This document shows positions 32,429-43,900 of a stretch of 64,000 bases of DNA, piece after piece; within the stretch, counting starts at the first letter, position 1, and each line of letters starts with the position of its first letter. This stretch comes from Bemisia tabaci (lineage: Eukaryota; Arthropoda; Insecta; Hemiptera; Aleyrodidae): assembly GCF_918797505.1 (NCBI RefSeq), contig NC_092801.1, forward strand, positions 15,066,001-15,130,000, written 5' to 3'. The notes below the pieces were generated by a model. That model was not told the DNA's origin. It searched no databases and saw nothing but the letters and a program-made list of their open reading frames with translations. The position numbers and the translations under genes are program-made.

Positions 32429-32695
32429 TCACTATGGAAAAAAAAAACACATTGGAACCAGAGTCCAGACTCTTAAAAACATCCACAAGAAAAAATACTC
32501 TTGATTCAATCAGAATCTAGCTTTAATTAGAATCTAGCTTAAATCAGAATCTAGCTTAAATCAAGAACCAAGCCTCTTAATTTAAGCGGATTTCGTTTTG
32601 ATTCAAGCAAAAATCCGATTGAATCAATTGAGTATTTTTTCTTGTCGATGTTTTCAAGAGTCTGGACTCTAGATCCAATGTGTTTTTTTCCAGTG
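32429..32695. mobile_element. Family D foldback, copy 2
   Basis: Begins CACTATGGAAAAAAAAAACA and ends TGTGTTTTTTTCCAGTG. It contains an extra short tandem of AGAATCTAGCTT near 32,510-32,560 absent from copies 1 and 3. Confidence 0.85.
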
Positions 32696-32770
32696 TCAGT
32701 TGCGCTAGTCACAGAATCGTGTTTTGATGCTTCATTTTTGTAGATAATCTAAGAATAATTAGATTCGTCC
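32696..32770. repeat. Fragment of repeat Q
   Basis: AGAATCGTGTTTTGATGCTT and GTAGAT are shared with 63,243-63,300. Confidence 0.55.
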
Positions 32771-32987
32771 CACACTCGAAAAAAACACATTGATCTAGAG
32801 TCCAGACTCTTAAAAACATCGGCAAGAAAAAATACTCCTGATTCAATCAGATTTAAGCTTAAATCAAGAACCAAGCCTCTTAATTTGAGCGGATTTCCTT
32901 TTGATTTAAGCTTAAATCTGATTGAATCAAGAGTCCTTTTTCTTGTCGATGTTTTCAAGAGTCTGGACACTAGATCCAATGAGTGTT

Positions 32988-33022
<35 letters not shown>

Positions 33023-33027
33023 CAGTG
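32771..33027. mobile_element. Family D foldback, copy 3
   Basis: Begins CACACTCGAAAAAAACACAT and ends in a T tract of about 30 then CAGTG. Arms as in copy 1. Confidence 0.85.
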
Positions 33028-33046
33028 CTGTTTTTTGTTAGGCGGT

Positions 33047-33272
33047 CGACTTGCGGGGAGCTTCTCGGGGTTAATTATTCAGAGTTGATCATCGAAATTT
33101 AATTAAGTGGGTCGCCTTCAGAACGACGAATGCATAACTCCGCGTTAGGTGAGAGGGGGAAAAAGTAAGACGGAGCGAACGTACCCCTGTTTTCGAGCCG
33201 CGCGCGGGGGTAAATTAGAACTAAGCGTCGCTCCGGGAAGAATATGACGAGAGGGATAGCGGCGGTCGACTC
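33047..33272 (+). repeat. Duplicated block R, copy 3
   Basis: Third copy of the block, beginning near TCGACTTGCGGGGAGCTTCT and ending GAGAGGGATAGCGGCGG. It is followed by a poly-G tract. Confidence 0.88.
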
Positions 33273-33339
33273 TTGGGGGCGGGGGGGGGGGGGGGGGGGG
33301 AAGCGGCACTCCATTGAAAATTAATGATGACCACTCTGA

Positions 33340-35470
33340 ACACTTCCCGCGGTCATAACTCACATGGCCAGGTGCACACAGTTTCCCCTCTTCGCGTCTC
33401 CTCTCGCGCACACACCCCCCCCCCCCCCACCCTCCACCTGTGATACACAATTTATTCAACGTCCGTTCTGTAGCCACGTTGAGCCAATCACTGAAGTTTT
33501 TTTTTCAATTCTTCGGTGGAAAAAATAATTGAAAAGTTCTGAAAAATTAAAAATTAAAAATAATGACTAAAATTGGGGTGAATTTTGAAATTTGGAACCA
33601 CGTCCCGGCTAATTCACAAAGTTTTCTCTTCTCCGCGTCTCTTCTCCCTTACCCCCCACCCTTCACCTATGATACACAATTTATTCAACGTCCGTTCTGT
33701 AGCCACGTTGAGCCAATCACTGGAGTTTTTTTTTTTTTCAATTCATCGGTGGAAAAAATAATTGAAAAGTTCTGAAAAATTAAAAATTAAAAATAATGAT
33801 GAAAATTGGGGTAAATTTGGAACCACGTTCCGGCTCATTAAGGGGATGGCCACATTGGCCTCGGCCCATGGTGGCAAATCTAAGGGGCGGCAAAAATTTG
33901 CAATTTTTTAAAGTGTAGGTATAATAAATAATCGGATTTATAAAAACAAAATTACAAACGAGAAAAGGTGACAAAATCTCTCATTTCCTGAGAGTATAGT
34001 AATTTCTAATTTTGTCGTCTCTTAGTGATACAAGAGACAGCACCTTCAATAAGTCGAGTTTAGAGAGAGACCAAACTCGCAATTTGGCCTGGAACGGCGC
34101 GACTTAGAGAGAAATGATAACGAGGACTTGAGATGGAAAGGAGAGAAGCCCTCGGCGTGGCGATCGGCATGTAACACATATTAGCGCCTACAAGACTGCA
34201 CGAATACTTCAAGCATTGCATCAAACACAGTGCGGTCATTGCAGTCAGCGTGAAACAGATAGCGTCTACAAGAATGCATGAATACTTCACGCATTGCGCC
34301 AAACACAGTGCGGTCAGTGTGAAACGCACAGAGCCTTCAAGACTGCGTGAATACTTTACGCATTGCGTCCAACACGGTGCCGTCTGCGCGGCGCGGCGGC
34401 GGAAGTTAAAATCATTGAACCAAATTTATGTTTGTTCTTTCATAATTTTTTCGTTCATTTCTTATGAATGGAAGGCCTTGTCCACACAGAGATAGGTTTA
34501 CGGAACTTAACTTTCGCGCAAAGTTTCGTGAACTTTTGCAAGTAGTGTTGACAGGGTTTTCCCAAAAAAATGTGTTCAACACGAGTAAATGCGTCTTATG
34601 CACCCCTCCCCCGCTGGCACGCTCATTTGATGGTTTTTATCGAGTTTCAAAACGAATGAGAAGGGGGCGGCATAATATAGGCGGCCCATGGGCGGCACGT
34701 AGGTGAATCCGGCCCTGGGCTCATTCACAAAGTTTTTCCTTCTCTGCGTCTCTTCTCCCTTACCCCCCCCCCCCCTTTCACCTATGATACACAATGTATT
34801 CAACTTCAGTTGAGTAGCCACGTTGAACTAATCACTAGAGTTATTTTTGTTTTTTAATTCCTCTACAGAAAAAATAATTGAAAAGTCCTGAAAAATTAAA
34901 AATTAAAAATAATGACCAAAAATTGGGATGCATTTTGAAATTGGGAGCCGTAGCTACCGGCTTATCCGTAAAAAACACTTATCGATGGCGAAACTGCATA
35001 AATGAGTTTTTTGGTGACGCTGTTTCAAAATCTCCAGTTCCATTTTATTTTATTTTTTTTTTATTTATTTTTTTTTTGTTTTGTTTTTGACCCTTCACTT
35101 GTGATACACAATTAATTCAACGTCCGTTTTGTAGTCACGTTGAGCTGATTACCAGAGTTTTTACTTTTTAATTCTTCGATGGTAGAAATAGTTGAAAAGT
35201 GCTAAAAAATTGAAAATAATGACAAAAAATTGGGCTGCATTTTCAAATTAGGAACCGCATGTTCGGCTCACTCACACAGCTTCCCCTCTCCGTGTTTCCT
35301 CTCGCGTACCCAACCCCCACCCTTCACCCGTGACACACAATTTATTCAACGTCTATCGTGTAGGCACGTTGAGCTGATCACTAGAGTTTTTCTTTCAAAT
35401 TCTTCAATCGATGGAAGAAATAATTGAAAATTGCCGAAAAATGTAAAATAATAACAAAAAAATGGGTTAT
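33340..35470 (+). repeat. Satellite-like array with 229-bp unit
   Basis: Five units share CGTTGAGCCAATCAC (or GAGCTGATCAC), ACACAATTTATTCAACGTC and AATTGAAAAGTTCTGAAAAA. The marker GAGCC/GAGCT recurs at about 33,481, 33,710, 34,824, 35,142 and 35,371. Spacing is 229 except where an E element (878 bp) and a short P-like patch intervene. T and C tracts vary between units. Confidence 0.88.
33840..34717. mobile_element. Family E element inserted in the satellite array
   Basis: Right end AATCCGGCCCTG is intact. The left end begins at AAGGGGATGG and lacks the first 12 terminal bases. The 8-bp duplication GGCTCATT is still perfect at 33,832-33,839 and 34,718-34,725, so the loss was confined to the terminus, perhaps between two ATT words. 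Confidence 0.88.
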
Positions 35471-35900
35471 ATATTTGGAAATTAGGAGCCGTAAGTTCCG
35501 GCTTATCCGTAAAAAACGCCTCATCGAGGGCAAAACTGCAAACAGAGATACGTGGTTTCACACTTCGACCATCGATATGAGAAAAGCTGGAGGGTCTGAG
35601 GGTTGATTGCTGAAGCGTTGTCGAAATATGTTGATCGATGAATCTTTTTCCCAGCAATATTTATTGATGATTTAGCTGCTAATTGAGAGGAAAAATCAAA
35701 GCAGTTTTCAAAAAATTACGTCTACTAGTTTTCCGAAGGAAAAATAAAGTAGGATAGAAAGTTTGCAAACAGAGATACTTGGTTTCGCACTTCGACCATC
35801 GACATGAGAAAAGCTGGAGGGTCTGAAGGGTTGATTGCTGAAGCGTTTTCAAAATATGTTGACCGATGAATCTGTATCCCAAAAATATTTATTGATCAAG
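35471..35900. repeat. Two partial P-like copies
   Basis: CAAACAGAGATACGTGGTTT at about 35,540 recurs as CAAACAGAGATACTTGGTTT near 35,766. Each is followed by GAGAAAAGCTGGAGGGTCTG and GATTGCTGAAGCGTT, so this is a tandem duplication of about 228 bp related to family P. Confidence 0.7.
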
Positions 35901-36446
35901 GTGATTCGATAACACTCCATCGATCAGACAAAATGAAGTCATGAAGGCATTTTCCGGTAAAGCGATTTCGATCAAGTTTCGTAGGAATTTCTGACTTTAA
36001 AACCTCACGGAAAAACTATTGAATGTTTCAAAAAATAACTTACGAGCCGTTCAACTCATTACTGTAACCACGCGAATTCTCAGATTGATGGCAACTATGC
36101 AGGAGGGGGGATTTTTGCTTTTCTTTATTCTACCAGAAATTCCATTCCATTTCGAAAACCCGACAACACAGGAGCACCCTCCAATTTTTGCCAACCCCCT
36201 TCCCTTCAGCGAGTTGGTAGGGTGGGGAGGGGGGCAAATGTGAAGAATAACTCAGCCGGGGAATGATCATTAATAGGGGGTTATTCATCCCGCGCGCCCT
36301 CTCCCCCCCTCCACCCCTCTATACTCACCCCTCTTGATCTGCCTCGCGGGTTGCAGATTGAGAGGCTTGGTGTTGGTGTTACGGGGTGGGTGTGCGCGAC
36401 GCTTCCGGGTGATGATTTTGCTAATTGAAGGTGACGACCCCCGTCA
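35901..36446. other. Non-coding spacer
   Basis: No supported gene. C-rich and G-rich patches lie near 36,170-36,330. Confidence 0.4.
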
Positions 36447-36680
36447 CACAGTGGATCGAGTCAATAAGAGAGGTCGGACCAAGTTTGGAAACTTTAAACG
36501 CTCATAACTCCGTTTATACACAACTTTAAGGTTCCAAAAGTGGTTTTATTGGTTTCGTCGTGAAATTTTCTTCTAGTAGCACCCCTTGAACTTTAAAATG
36601 TGACGAAATAAACATCAAAATTCGCAGTTTTTGTCCGCAACTCTAAGTCCAACCTCTTTACTTTAATTGACTCGATCCAC
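36447..36680. mobile_element. Short inverted-repeat element ending GACTCGATCCAC
   Basis: Left GTGGATCGAGTCAAT and right ATTGACTCGATCCAC are inverted, with GAGGTCGGAC and GTCCAACCTC next. The right edge has been opened by the element at 36,679. Confidence 0.6.
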
Positions 36681-37086
36681 ACGGAGAAAAAAACCTCGTG
36701 CGTGGGACCTGAAGTTTACGTCATATGGATCTCTGAAGTTTTCAGATTGAGCAACTGAACACTTTAGGTCTAGCTGCCGAGGTTCGGATCACACATCTGA
36801 AACTTCAGTTCTTCCATCTGAAGTACTTCAGATGTGAGAACCGAAGTTTTTCGGATGTGAGAACCGAAGTTTTTCGGATGTGAGAACCGAAGTTTTTCGG
36901 ATGTGAGAACCGAAGTACTTCAGATGTGAAAACGGAAGTACTTCAGATGTACGAACTGAAATTTCAGATGTGTGATCCAATCCTCAGCAGCTGAACCTAA
37001 AGCGTTCAGATGCTCAATCTGAAAACCTCAGAGATCCATATGACCTATAAACTTTAGGCCCCACGCACGAGGTTTTTTCCTCCGTG
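36679..37086. mobile_element. CACGGAG element containing a 23-bp minisatellite
   Basis: Ends CACGGAGAAAAAAACCTCGT and ACGAGGTTTTTTCCTCCGTG are inverted, with long inner arms (CCATATGA and TCATATGG, CTGAAGTTTTCAGATTGAGC and its partner). The unit CGGATGTGAGAACCGAAGTT plus TTT recurs about four times within 36,826-36,975. Related left and right neighbours imply a 2-3 bp target duplication (CA or CAC). Confidence 0.85.
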
Positions 37087-37177
37087 CACTGTGCGACAAC
37101 CCCCACCCCCTCTTACGACCGCGGGGTTGGGATTAAACTCGTGGTTCTTGATCATCGCTCCTAATTTATGACGCGAA

Positions 37178-37342
37178 TCAGTGACGTGGCGTGCTTTGCG
37201 ATCTATCGATATTTCCCCATTTAAAGCTGTGGTAAATAATCGATTATTAAGGTGTTCGCTGCGAACACCCTGTTTATCGATACTTTTCCATAGGTTTAAA
37301 TGGTCGATCAATCGATATATCGCAAGGCACGCCACGCCACTG
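37178..37342. mobile_element. Family N element, copy 2, hAT-like
   Basis: Left TCAGTGACGTGGCGTGCTTT, right GGCACGCCACGCCACTG. A perfect 8-bp duplication, GACGCGAA, lies at 37,170-37,177 and 37,343-37,350. The centre is GGTGTTCGCTGCGAACACC, a palindrome shared with copy 1. Confidence 0.88.
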
Positions 37343-37350
37343 GACGCGAA

Positions 37351-39835
37351 AAATGCGGGAGCGGGAGATCTCGCTGTGATTTTTTGCATCGTGGAGTGCG
37401 AGGTCTCGCAAACTAATCGTTGGGAGTCGGCGGTATCGGCAGTCATTTTTTTTTCCTTTTTTCAACAAAATTTTCTTTCGATTTTTTTTCTAATCGATTT
37501 CTACATATTCTAAATTCCTCAAAAGGAACTCAAATTGGCGCTTAGTTCCGTTTGGCAGAAATACGTCCAATTATTACCATATTTTTAACAGCTCTAAAGA
37601 TGCCTGAACGGACGAAATGCATTCGCTGATAAACATCAAAGTATAAGCACCTCCAAGATATTATTTATTATCTCATTTAATTGAATTACATGGTGCAATA
37701 GGCATATATTATCGAATAAACCGTTCGAATAATATTAGACAATTTTGCGACTATTGCTATAACGTGAAATCTGGCAAGAGGGTGCATCTCCAAACCCATT
37801 GAGCATTTTTGTGCAATCTCAGTCCAATTAACGGTACAAAAAAGTCCAGTTTTCCGATACCTTCAATATCTATTTCCGTAATTTCTATCGGCGCTTCGAT
37901 AAGCTGATAATTGCCGGATTAATTTTGACTTTTCCCAGCTACATTGTTAGCGTTTCGGATCGTAGATGCATGCTCCCGTTATCACGTCGACTGCAATTAT
38001 GGCCCAGTGTGTGCGTGCAGATAAGATGGAAGAAAAATGTCAGTCAAGCGTTCTTTCACTTCATCGTATCGATAACACATAAAAAAGAAAGGTAAACATA
38101 GCGTGCGTAGGTCAACTTTTGACCTTCGTAAATAGTTCATTTACATTGATGAAGGGTTAGCAGTTAAGCACTTAGTGGAGAAAGAAATCTTTGTTCTCTA
38201 GACGAAGAAACTTAAATATCTATTCCAGGGTCACAGAAATGATTCGATCGTTTAATTTTTTCATTCGATGATAAAAATTTTGTTTTTGATCCAAAAACTT
38301 ACTAATTTTTGGATTGATTAGCCAAAAATAGAAAAAAATCAGTAATGTTTTCAGCTAGAATTGGCAGATATGCCCGACAGTTTCTCAATATAAATGCAAT
38401 GTAGAAGAGGGAATATCATAACAAACGCGACAAAAATACCGGAAAACACCATTTCGAAAAATATGCATTAATCTCGCACAACAAACTTTGCTAAACTAAT
38501 CCGCTGTGCTTAAACTTACTGATAGATATAGACTCCTCGATTCGCCTTCAATTTTGCCGCACAGGCAAAATACATACAGGGAAGCAGGAATAGTTATCTA
38601 TTCGGAAAACACTTATTTTTGTCGCTTCGTAAGCGTTGGTTGAACAGGTGCAGGAAGCTGTTGGGCTATCATATTCACTTTGGAGGGATAATTATTATAC
38701 AGTTGATCAAATACGACTGTTAAAATGTGATGACGTAGAAAGAATCATTACTAACCGAAAACAATGAGAGAACAAGTGTATTTACATATATTTCTTCAAT
38801 TTTTCACTTCATTTTAAACGAATCAAAGGACGAAAAGTTGCCCTTAAAATGTCACATGAGGGACTCAAATTTTTTTTAAAAATTTCCGAAATGGCTTCCC
38901 TTGGGTTCCTATTTAGCTTGAGCATTGTGGCCGTTAAACCTCCCGCTGGGAACAGCTACATGGATCACGCACCAGGAAGAAAACAAGCGGGAAAGTTCTA
39001 ATACTGTCGTATTAGAAAAGCGCTCAGGTGTTAGTAAATGTATTTAATGAAGAAAGGACGTATAAACTCCGTCGACTTGGCTGGGAAATGGAAATAAAAC
39101 ATCAGCTGATAGCAAACAAAGGTTACCAAGGAAACCGTAAACGCGTATTTTCGTTTCCCGAAAATGAGCTCACCGTTGAGCTCATCAGGCGCGTTTTTTT
39201 TAGGCTTCATTTGAGTTCAACGATCAATTTCGATAAGAATTACTCTACCGCTAAGGAATTTTCTTTTAGACAAACGATCGAAACTACCTGCGCATTACGT
39301 TAAAAGCATAAAATACAGTTTTCACAGCTTCATTTATTTTAAAAATGGACCCCCCCCCCCCAAAAAAAAAGCCTACACATCGATGAGCTGGTGCGTCATT
39401 TAAACGCATTAACACTAGTATACTAATACCTACTCAGAGGCAAGTCGAAATCAAAAAGCGCTGCCTATCGGCTGAGCGCTTAAAAGAAAAATAATAATAA
39501 AATAATAAAAAAAAAGAAATAAAAATCATGACACACCCCGTTCCGCGTGTTCAACAGGAATTCAGAAAAAGGAAAATTTTTTGACTGGTTTTGTTGATGT
39601 TCCTAAAGGAAAGTCCATTTGAATTCGAAAGACATTTTGCAATGTCCCAAAGTACAGCGCGGGGGAGGCCAGCAAACAACTCCCTGCCCCATATCAAAAC
39701 GAGTTTGACAAGTGAACCCTTAATTTTCAAAAGTAACTTTTCGAGACAAGTCGGAAGAAAGCAGAGAGCCCTTCCATATCACGCGCAAAACTGACCCGCT
39801 CCGGAAAGGACCACGTTTCTGACGTCCCACCGACA
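37351..39835. other. Long AT-rich intergenic stretch
   Basis: About 2.5 kb without a supported gene. A 91-codon plus-strand frame at 39,028-39,303 has no recognisable domain. A C tract lies near 39,351-39,361. No inverted element was noticed. Confidence 0.5.
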
Positions 39836-40081
39836 CCGGAGAAAACATCACACGTGCTTTCTGACGTTGCCTAATTTCTGCTGATAATCTACGAATTTTC
39901 CGGAAAATTTGCGAATTTTTCATCTGAAATTTTCTGCGAATTTTATTCGAATTTTACTATGAAAAGCAGATCAGAAATTTCAAAGAAAAACGTATTCATA
40001 ATTTTTGCAAAAATACATGTTTTATTGAGAGAAATTAGACAACATTCAAACGCCCATACGGTGTTTTTCCTCATCGCAGTA
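39836..40081 (+). mobile_element. MITE family A, decayed copy 7
   Basis: The right end ACGGTGTTTTTCCTCATCGC followed by AGTA is clear. The left end is eroded to TCTGACGTTGCCTAATTTC. Confidence 0.55.
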
Positions 40082-40818
40082 AAATACGCGAAATTAATTG
40101 CGTAAGGACCAAAGGCACGTTCAAAAGCATGAACGCGCACGGTCCCAAAATCGCGCTATAAATAATCCACAGCTGTTGCTCCGAAGCGATAGAGAGCTCA
40201 CGGTGGGGACAACGGGACAGAACATTGACGCAGGTCGAGGATTAAACTTTTTGCGAGCAACCCCCTTCCCTCCCTCCCTCTCCGCAGCGGAGACCGGCTT
40301 AGACTTTCAACAAGTGCTCAAAACGTAGCGAATCCACCGTCCGAAGCACCTGCGCCTCGTACTTTGACCCTGCGCTCTTTTGAAAACTCGCGGATCTATT
40401 CGTATAAAACCGCCACGCAGCGATCGAACATGGCGCGCACCCTATTGGCCGGTTCAGGAAACTGTTCAAGTATTCCTCCATGATGCCACCTACTGCTGAC
40501 TGAAAGTGTACTAAAAATTTCCGAGTATTCATCATTCCCAAAAAGCTTCTTGTTCCTTTTTCAATGTATAATTAATTGATTTAATGTAATTTTAAAGAGA
40601 TTTGTACACAATATTGAATGATTTACAGCGTTTTCGATGTTCTACTCTCGTTACTGTTTGTTACATTTCCGGTGTTCGGTTGACTTGAGTTGGCAGCCGT
40701 GAGCGATTATATTTATTTATTTACGTTTTTCGTGCCAGTGAAAATAATTGTTTGATCGCTTAGTAATTAAATAAAACTGTGAGTTTTTTCTCTCTCTCGG
40801 TTAATTTAAAGTTAAGCT
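40082..40818. promoter_or_regulatory. Upstream region of the host gene
   Basis: It presumably contains the promoter and 5' untranslated sequence of the gene that begins at 40,819. I cannot place a start site. The stretch from about 40,640 is free of the repeats that fill the preceding DNA, and no TATA box is convincing. Confidence 0.3.
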
Positions 40819-40931
40819 ATGGCGACGCATACACCGGTGAATAAACCGCCTTTCGCCCTAAGTACGTACGGTCACTTTTCGGTTCCGCAAAGCAATGCCT
40901 CTACTCCAAGTCCGCACCAGCAATCAAACTC
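40819..40931 (+). CDS. Exon 1: start and low-complexity N-terminus
   Basis: The ATG has G at -3 and G at +4, a good start context. The peptide begins MATHTPVNKPPFALSTYGHF and is rich in Ser, Pro, Gln. The exon leaves two bases over, and the donor is GTAAGT. No domain. Confidence 0.8.
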
Positions 40932-43900
40932 GTAAGTTGTCTTATTCCCCTTTCCCACGACTTTTCTGAAGTAAGTTTCAAATTGAAGTAATAAACGATC
41001 ACAATTTTTGCTTCTATATTAAAGTTTGGAGCACTAGTTCTGTTCTGATCCGTGTTATCTCACACGAAAGAATCGATGAACATAACCTTAAATTTTGCGT
41101 CAACAACTGCTGGAACTCAATCTTTTCATCTGTATCGCCTGATCATGCCTCTTGTTGAAGGTCTACCGACTGGTTATCTTAGCGGTGTAAGCTACTCAAA
41201 TTTCGCTTTGGCACAATTATTGTTATACATGGACCTAGAGTACGATTTTTAGGGTAGCTAGTATGTTAACGGGCAACCCAGAATTGAAGCGGGCGCCTTC
41301 TTACCATAGGCGCTTAAAGGAACAATTTACTAGTCAAGTATTACTCGTAAGTGGACATATGTACCTCGAAGTGTCTAAATGATGGCAGATAGTCTATCCA
41401 AAGTTCCGGATTTGCAGCATCAAGAGCACATCATCCAAGTCTTTCATTTTTCTCGTTTGAGGCTGAACATTATTAGATCAAATGCGACTTCATACCACAG
41501 GAGAGTTTGACAGGTAGATTTTTTGGTAGGACAGCTGATTGTAGGGCAACCACATACTTACCTCAAACTTCAACTCACCCACTGCCCATTCTAAAGTGAG
41601 GTTAAGCAGATTTTTAATACATAAACTGCACGACGGCTGAACTTATGAAAATTAAGGGTACGTATTCTTTACGGTTCGACCTCTTTCAACACAACTAAGC
41701 GCCTTAAAGCTTCTTTGAAGGCCAAGACTATTTAACTACATTCATGCATGGACTGTGGAAATTTTAAAAGGTCTAACATCAATTAGTTGCAAGGATTCGA
41801 CGCAAAGTTGCAGCACCAGTATGTGCTCACACGTTTTTTTTAAACGAATTGGCTCCTATGGGAGTTCAGGGTCCTGCAGAACATGCCCAGCTCTCTATAC
41901 TGGCCTTCTATTGGTAAGGAAATAATTTTGTTGATATTCATGAGATCATTTCTACAGAGAAAAAATTCACTAAAAGATCGAATGGGCATGACAAGACTCC
42001 CCCTACCCCCTTTTAAAATTTTGTCAAATAGAAATTGAGGACCTCAAAGTTGACAGTCATTATGAGGGGAATTTTAATTTTTTGCTGGAATAATTGATCA
42101 TGAAGTTATTAAAAAAATCCAACCTTATTTTAAGCACTTTTTCACCTTACATTTTAAGCTGTTATACTCATCCAATCTGCATTTCTTTCAGATCGAACGA
42201 AGGAGGTGACGATGACCCTTTGAAGAAGAAAAAGAAGCTTTTAAAGAAAAAAATGATAATGTCAACTACCAGTCAACCACCGGCAAAACAACTCCCAGCG
42301 GGCAATGTCGTCAGGAAAAAGAAACTGAAAAGCAGCAGCAACAAACCGCCCAAAAACGAGCCTCGAGAAGACGGAAAAAGGGGCAAGAAAGTTGTCCATG
42401 AGCAAGGGCGCGAAATCATAGGTAATTGGCCATAAGTGTTTAATATATCGGACGTTATGAGCCAAAAAACTTCAGTAACAGTAGTCGTATTTTGTTCGAC
42501 GAACAACTCAGAACATCTTGTAACAGTCGTATTTTGTTCGAATGTTTTTATGTTATGGGGCGTGGCCTATTTTTGTCGTTTAAATTACTTTTGCACAATT
42601 TGGCAATCGTTTTTGCGACATTGTTTCGAAACAATCATGAAACAATCGCAACGTCCTCAGAGGATTGTTCTACGGAACCGTTTGTGTACATTTTGTTACA
42701 TAGATTTCTAACCTCACTTCTAGCTGCTTTGCTCTCATTGGTTGTGAAAAAGTGACCGCAACTAACACAAAATCGGTAACAGGTAAACAATTGTTGCGGC
42801 GAACAAAACTTTACGAACTAGTGTCATGAATTTCAAGAATGACGAGAGAACCATGCAACAGATCTATCACCTGAAGCGTATTTTGCAAATTCAAAAACCC
42901 TACATTTTTGGCCAAGTATTAGATATCATGACGAATTTTTTTACTTATAGCGATGGCCAAATTGTGGAACCACGTATCTCCATTTGCAATTGGCAGACTT
43001 TCTGTCATAATTTACTTTTTCCTCGGAAAACTACTTAACATCATTTCTGGAAAACTTCTATGATTCATCCTCTCTGTTAACAATATATTAGTCTATAAAC
43101 TTACATTTGAAGCTGTAAAATTGGCTCCATACTCTTCGAAAAAACAAAGCAGTGGTAGAACTTCAGAAACAGCACAATATAGGTCCGTCGTTTTGCACTT
43201 TGGCCACAATACTTATAGATCCCTTTCTACTTAGGTAGGTTAAGAGTGCAAATTACTCAATTTTTTCAAAATTGTTAGTCACTATCTTTACCTCTTAACT
43301 ACTGTTATGACCAAAGTACATCTTACGGTTTTAAGCTTGTGATCCACCCTTAGGTTTTATCAAAGTTTTTATTATGTTTTGTTGTCGATTAATTTCTACT
43401 GTGTTCTCGTATGCACAGGTAATATAATAAAATTTTTCGAGGAAGAGAAGCAGAAGAAAGGGCTCAATGTCCCGCTAAACCAGCCACTAAGGCGAGCGGC
43501 CGAGGCAACTGGGATCTCTTACTCGACTATCAAGAGGATCAAGAAAGAAGTGCAAAGATGTGAAGCAACGGGGACGAAACTGACAACACCTGGACAGTTT
43601 AGGAGAGGTCGCAAATCAATCTACGAAATTGAGCAAATGAAAAGTTGGACCTCCGGATGGGTGTTCGACCCGCCAGTCCCATTTAATTCAAACGGACTCC
43701 GAGGATTCATCTATAAAGGTAGCTTAGTCTAATCGACAGATGAATTAAGATTTTTTGTTCTACGGTCCAATTCTGATTAAACCGGTTTTCGGTATATCAA
43801 CAATGAAACTCCCAAACCATGTATTGCGGTTTGCAATGTTGCTGACTTCCTGTCATACTTAATCTTTTAAAAAGCAAACTATTCAATGACGATTCTTAAA

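Noticed and set aside
27669..32979. Frames beginning MDLESRLL on both strands
   Set aside because: They are translations of the family D inverted repeats and recur because the DNA does.
36826..36975. Regular repeat that might suggest a CRISPR array
   Set aside because: Units are directly adjacent with no unique spacers, lie in a foldback element, and the genome is eukaryotic.
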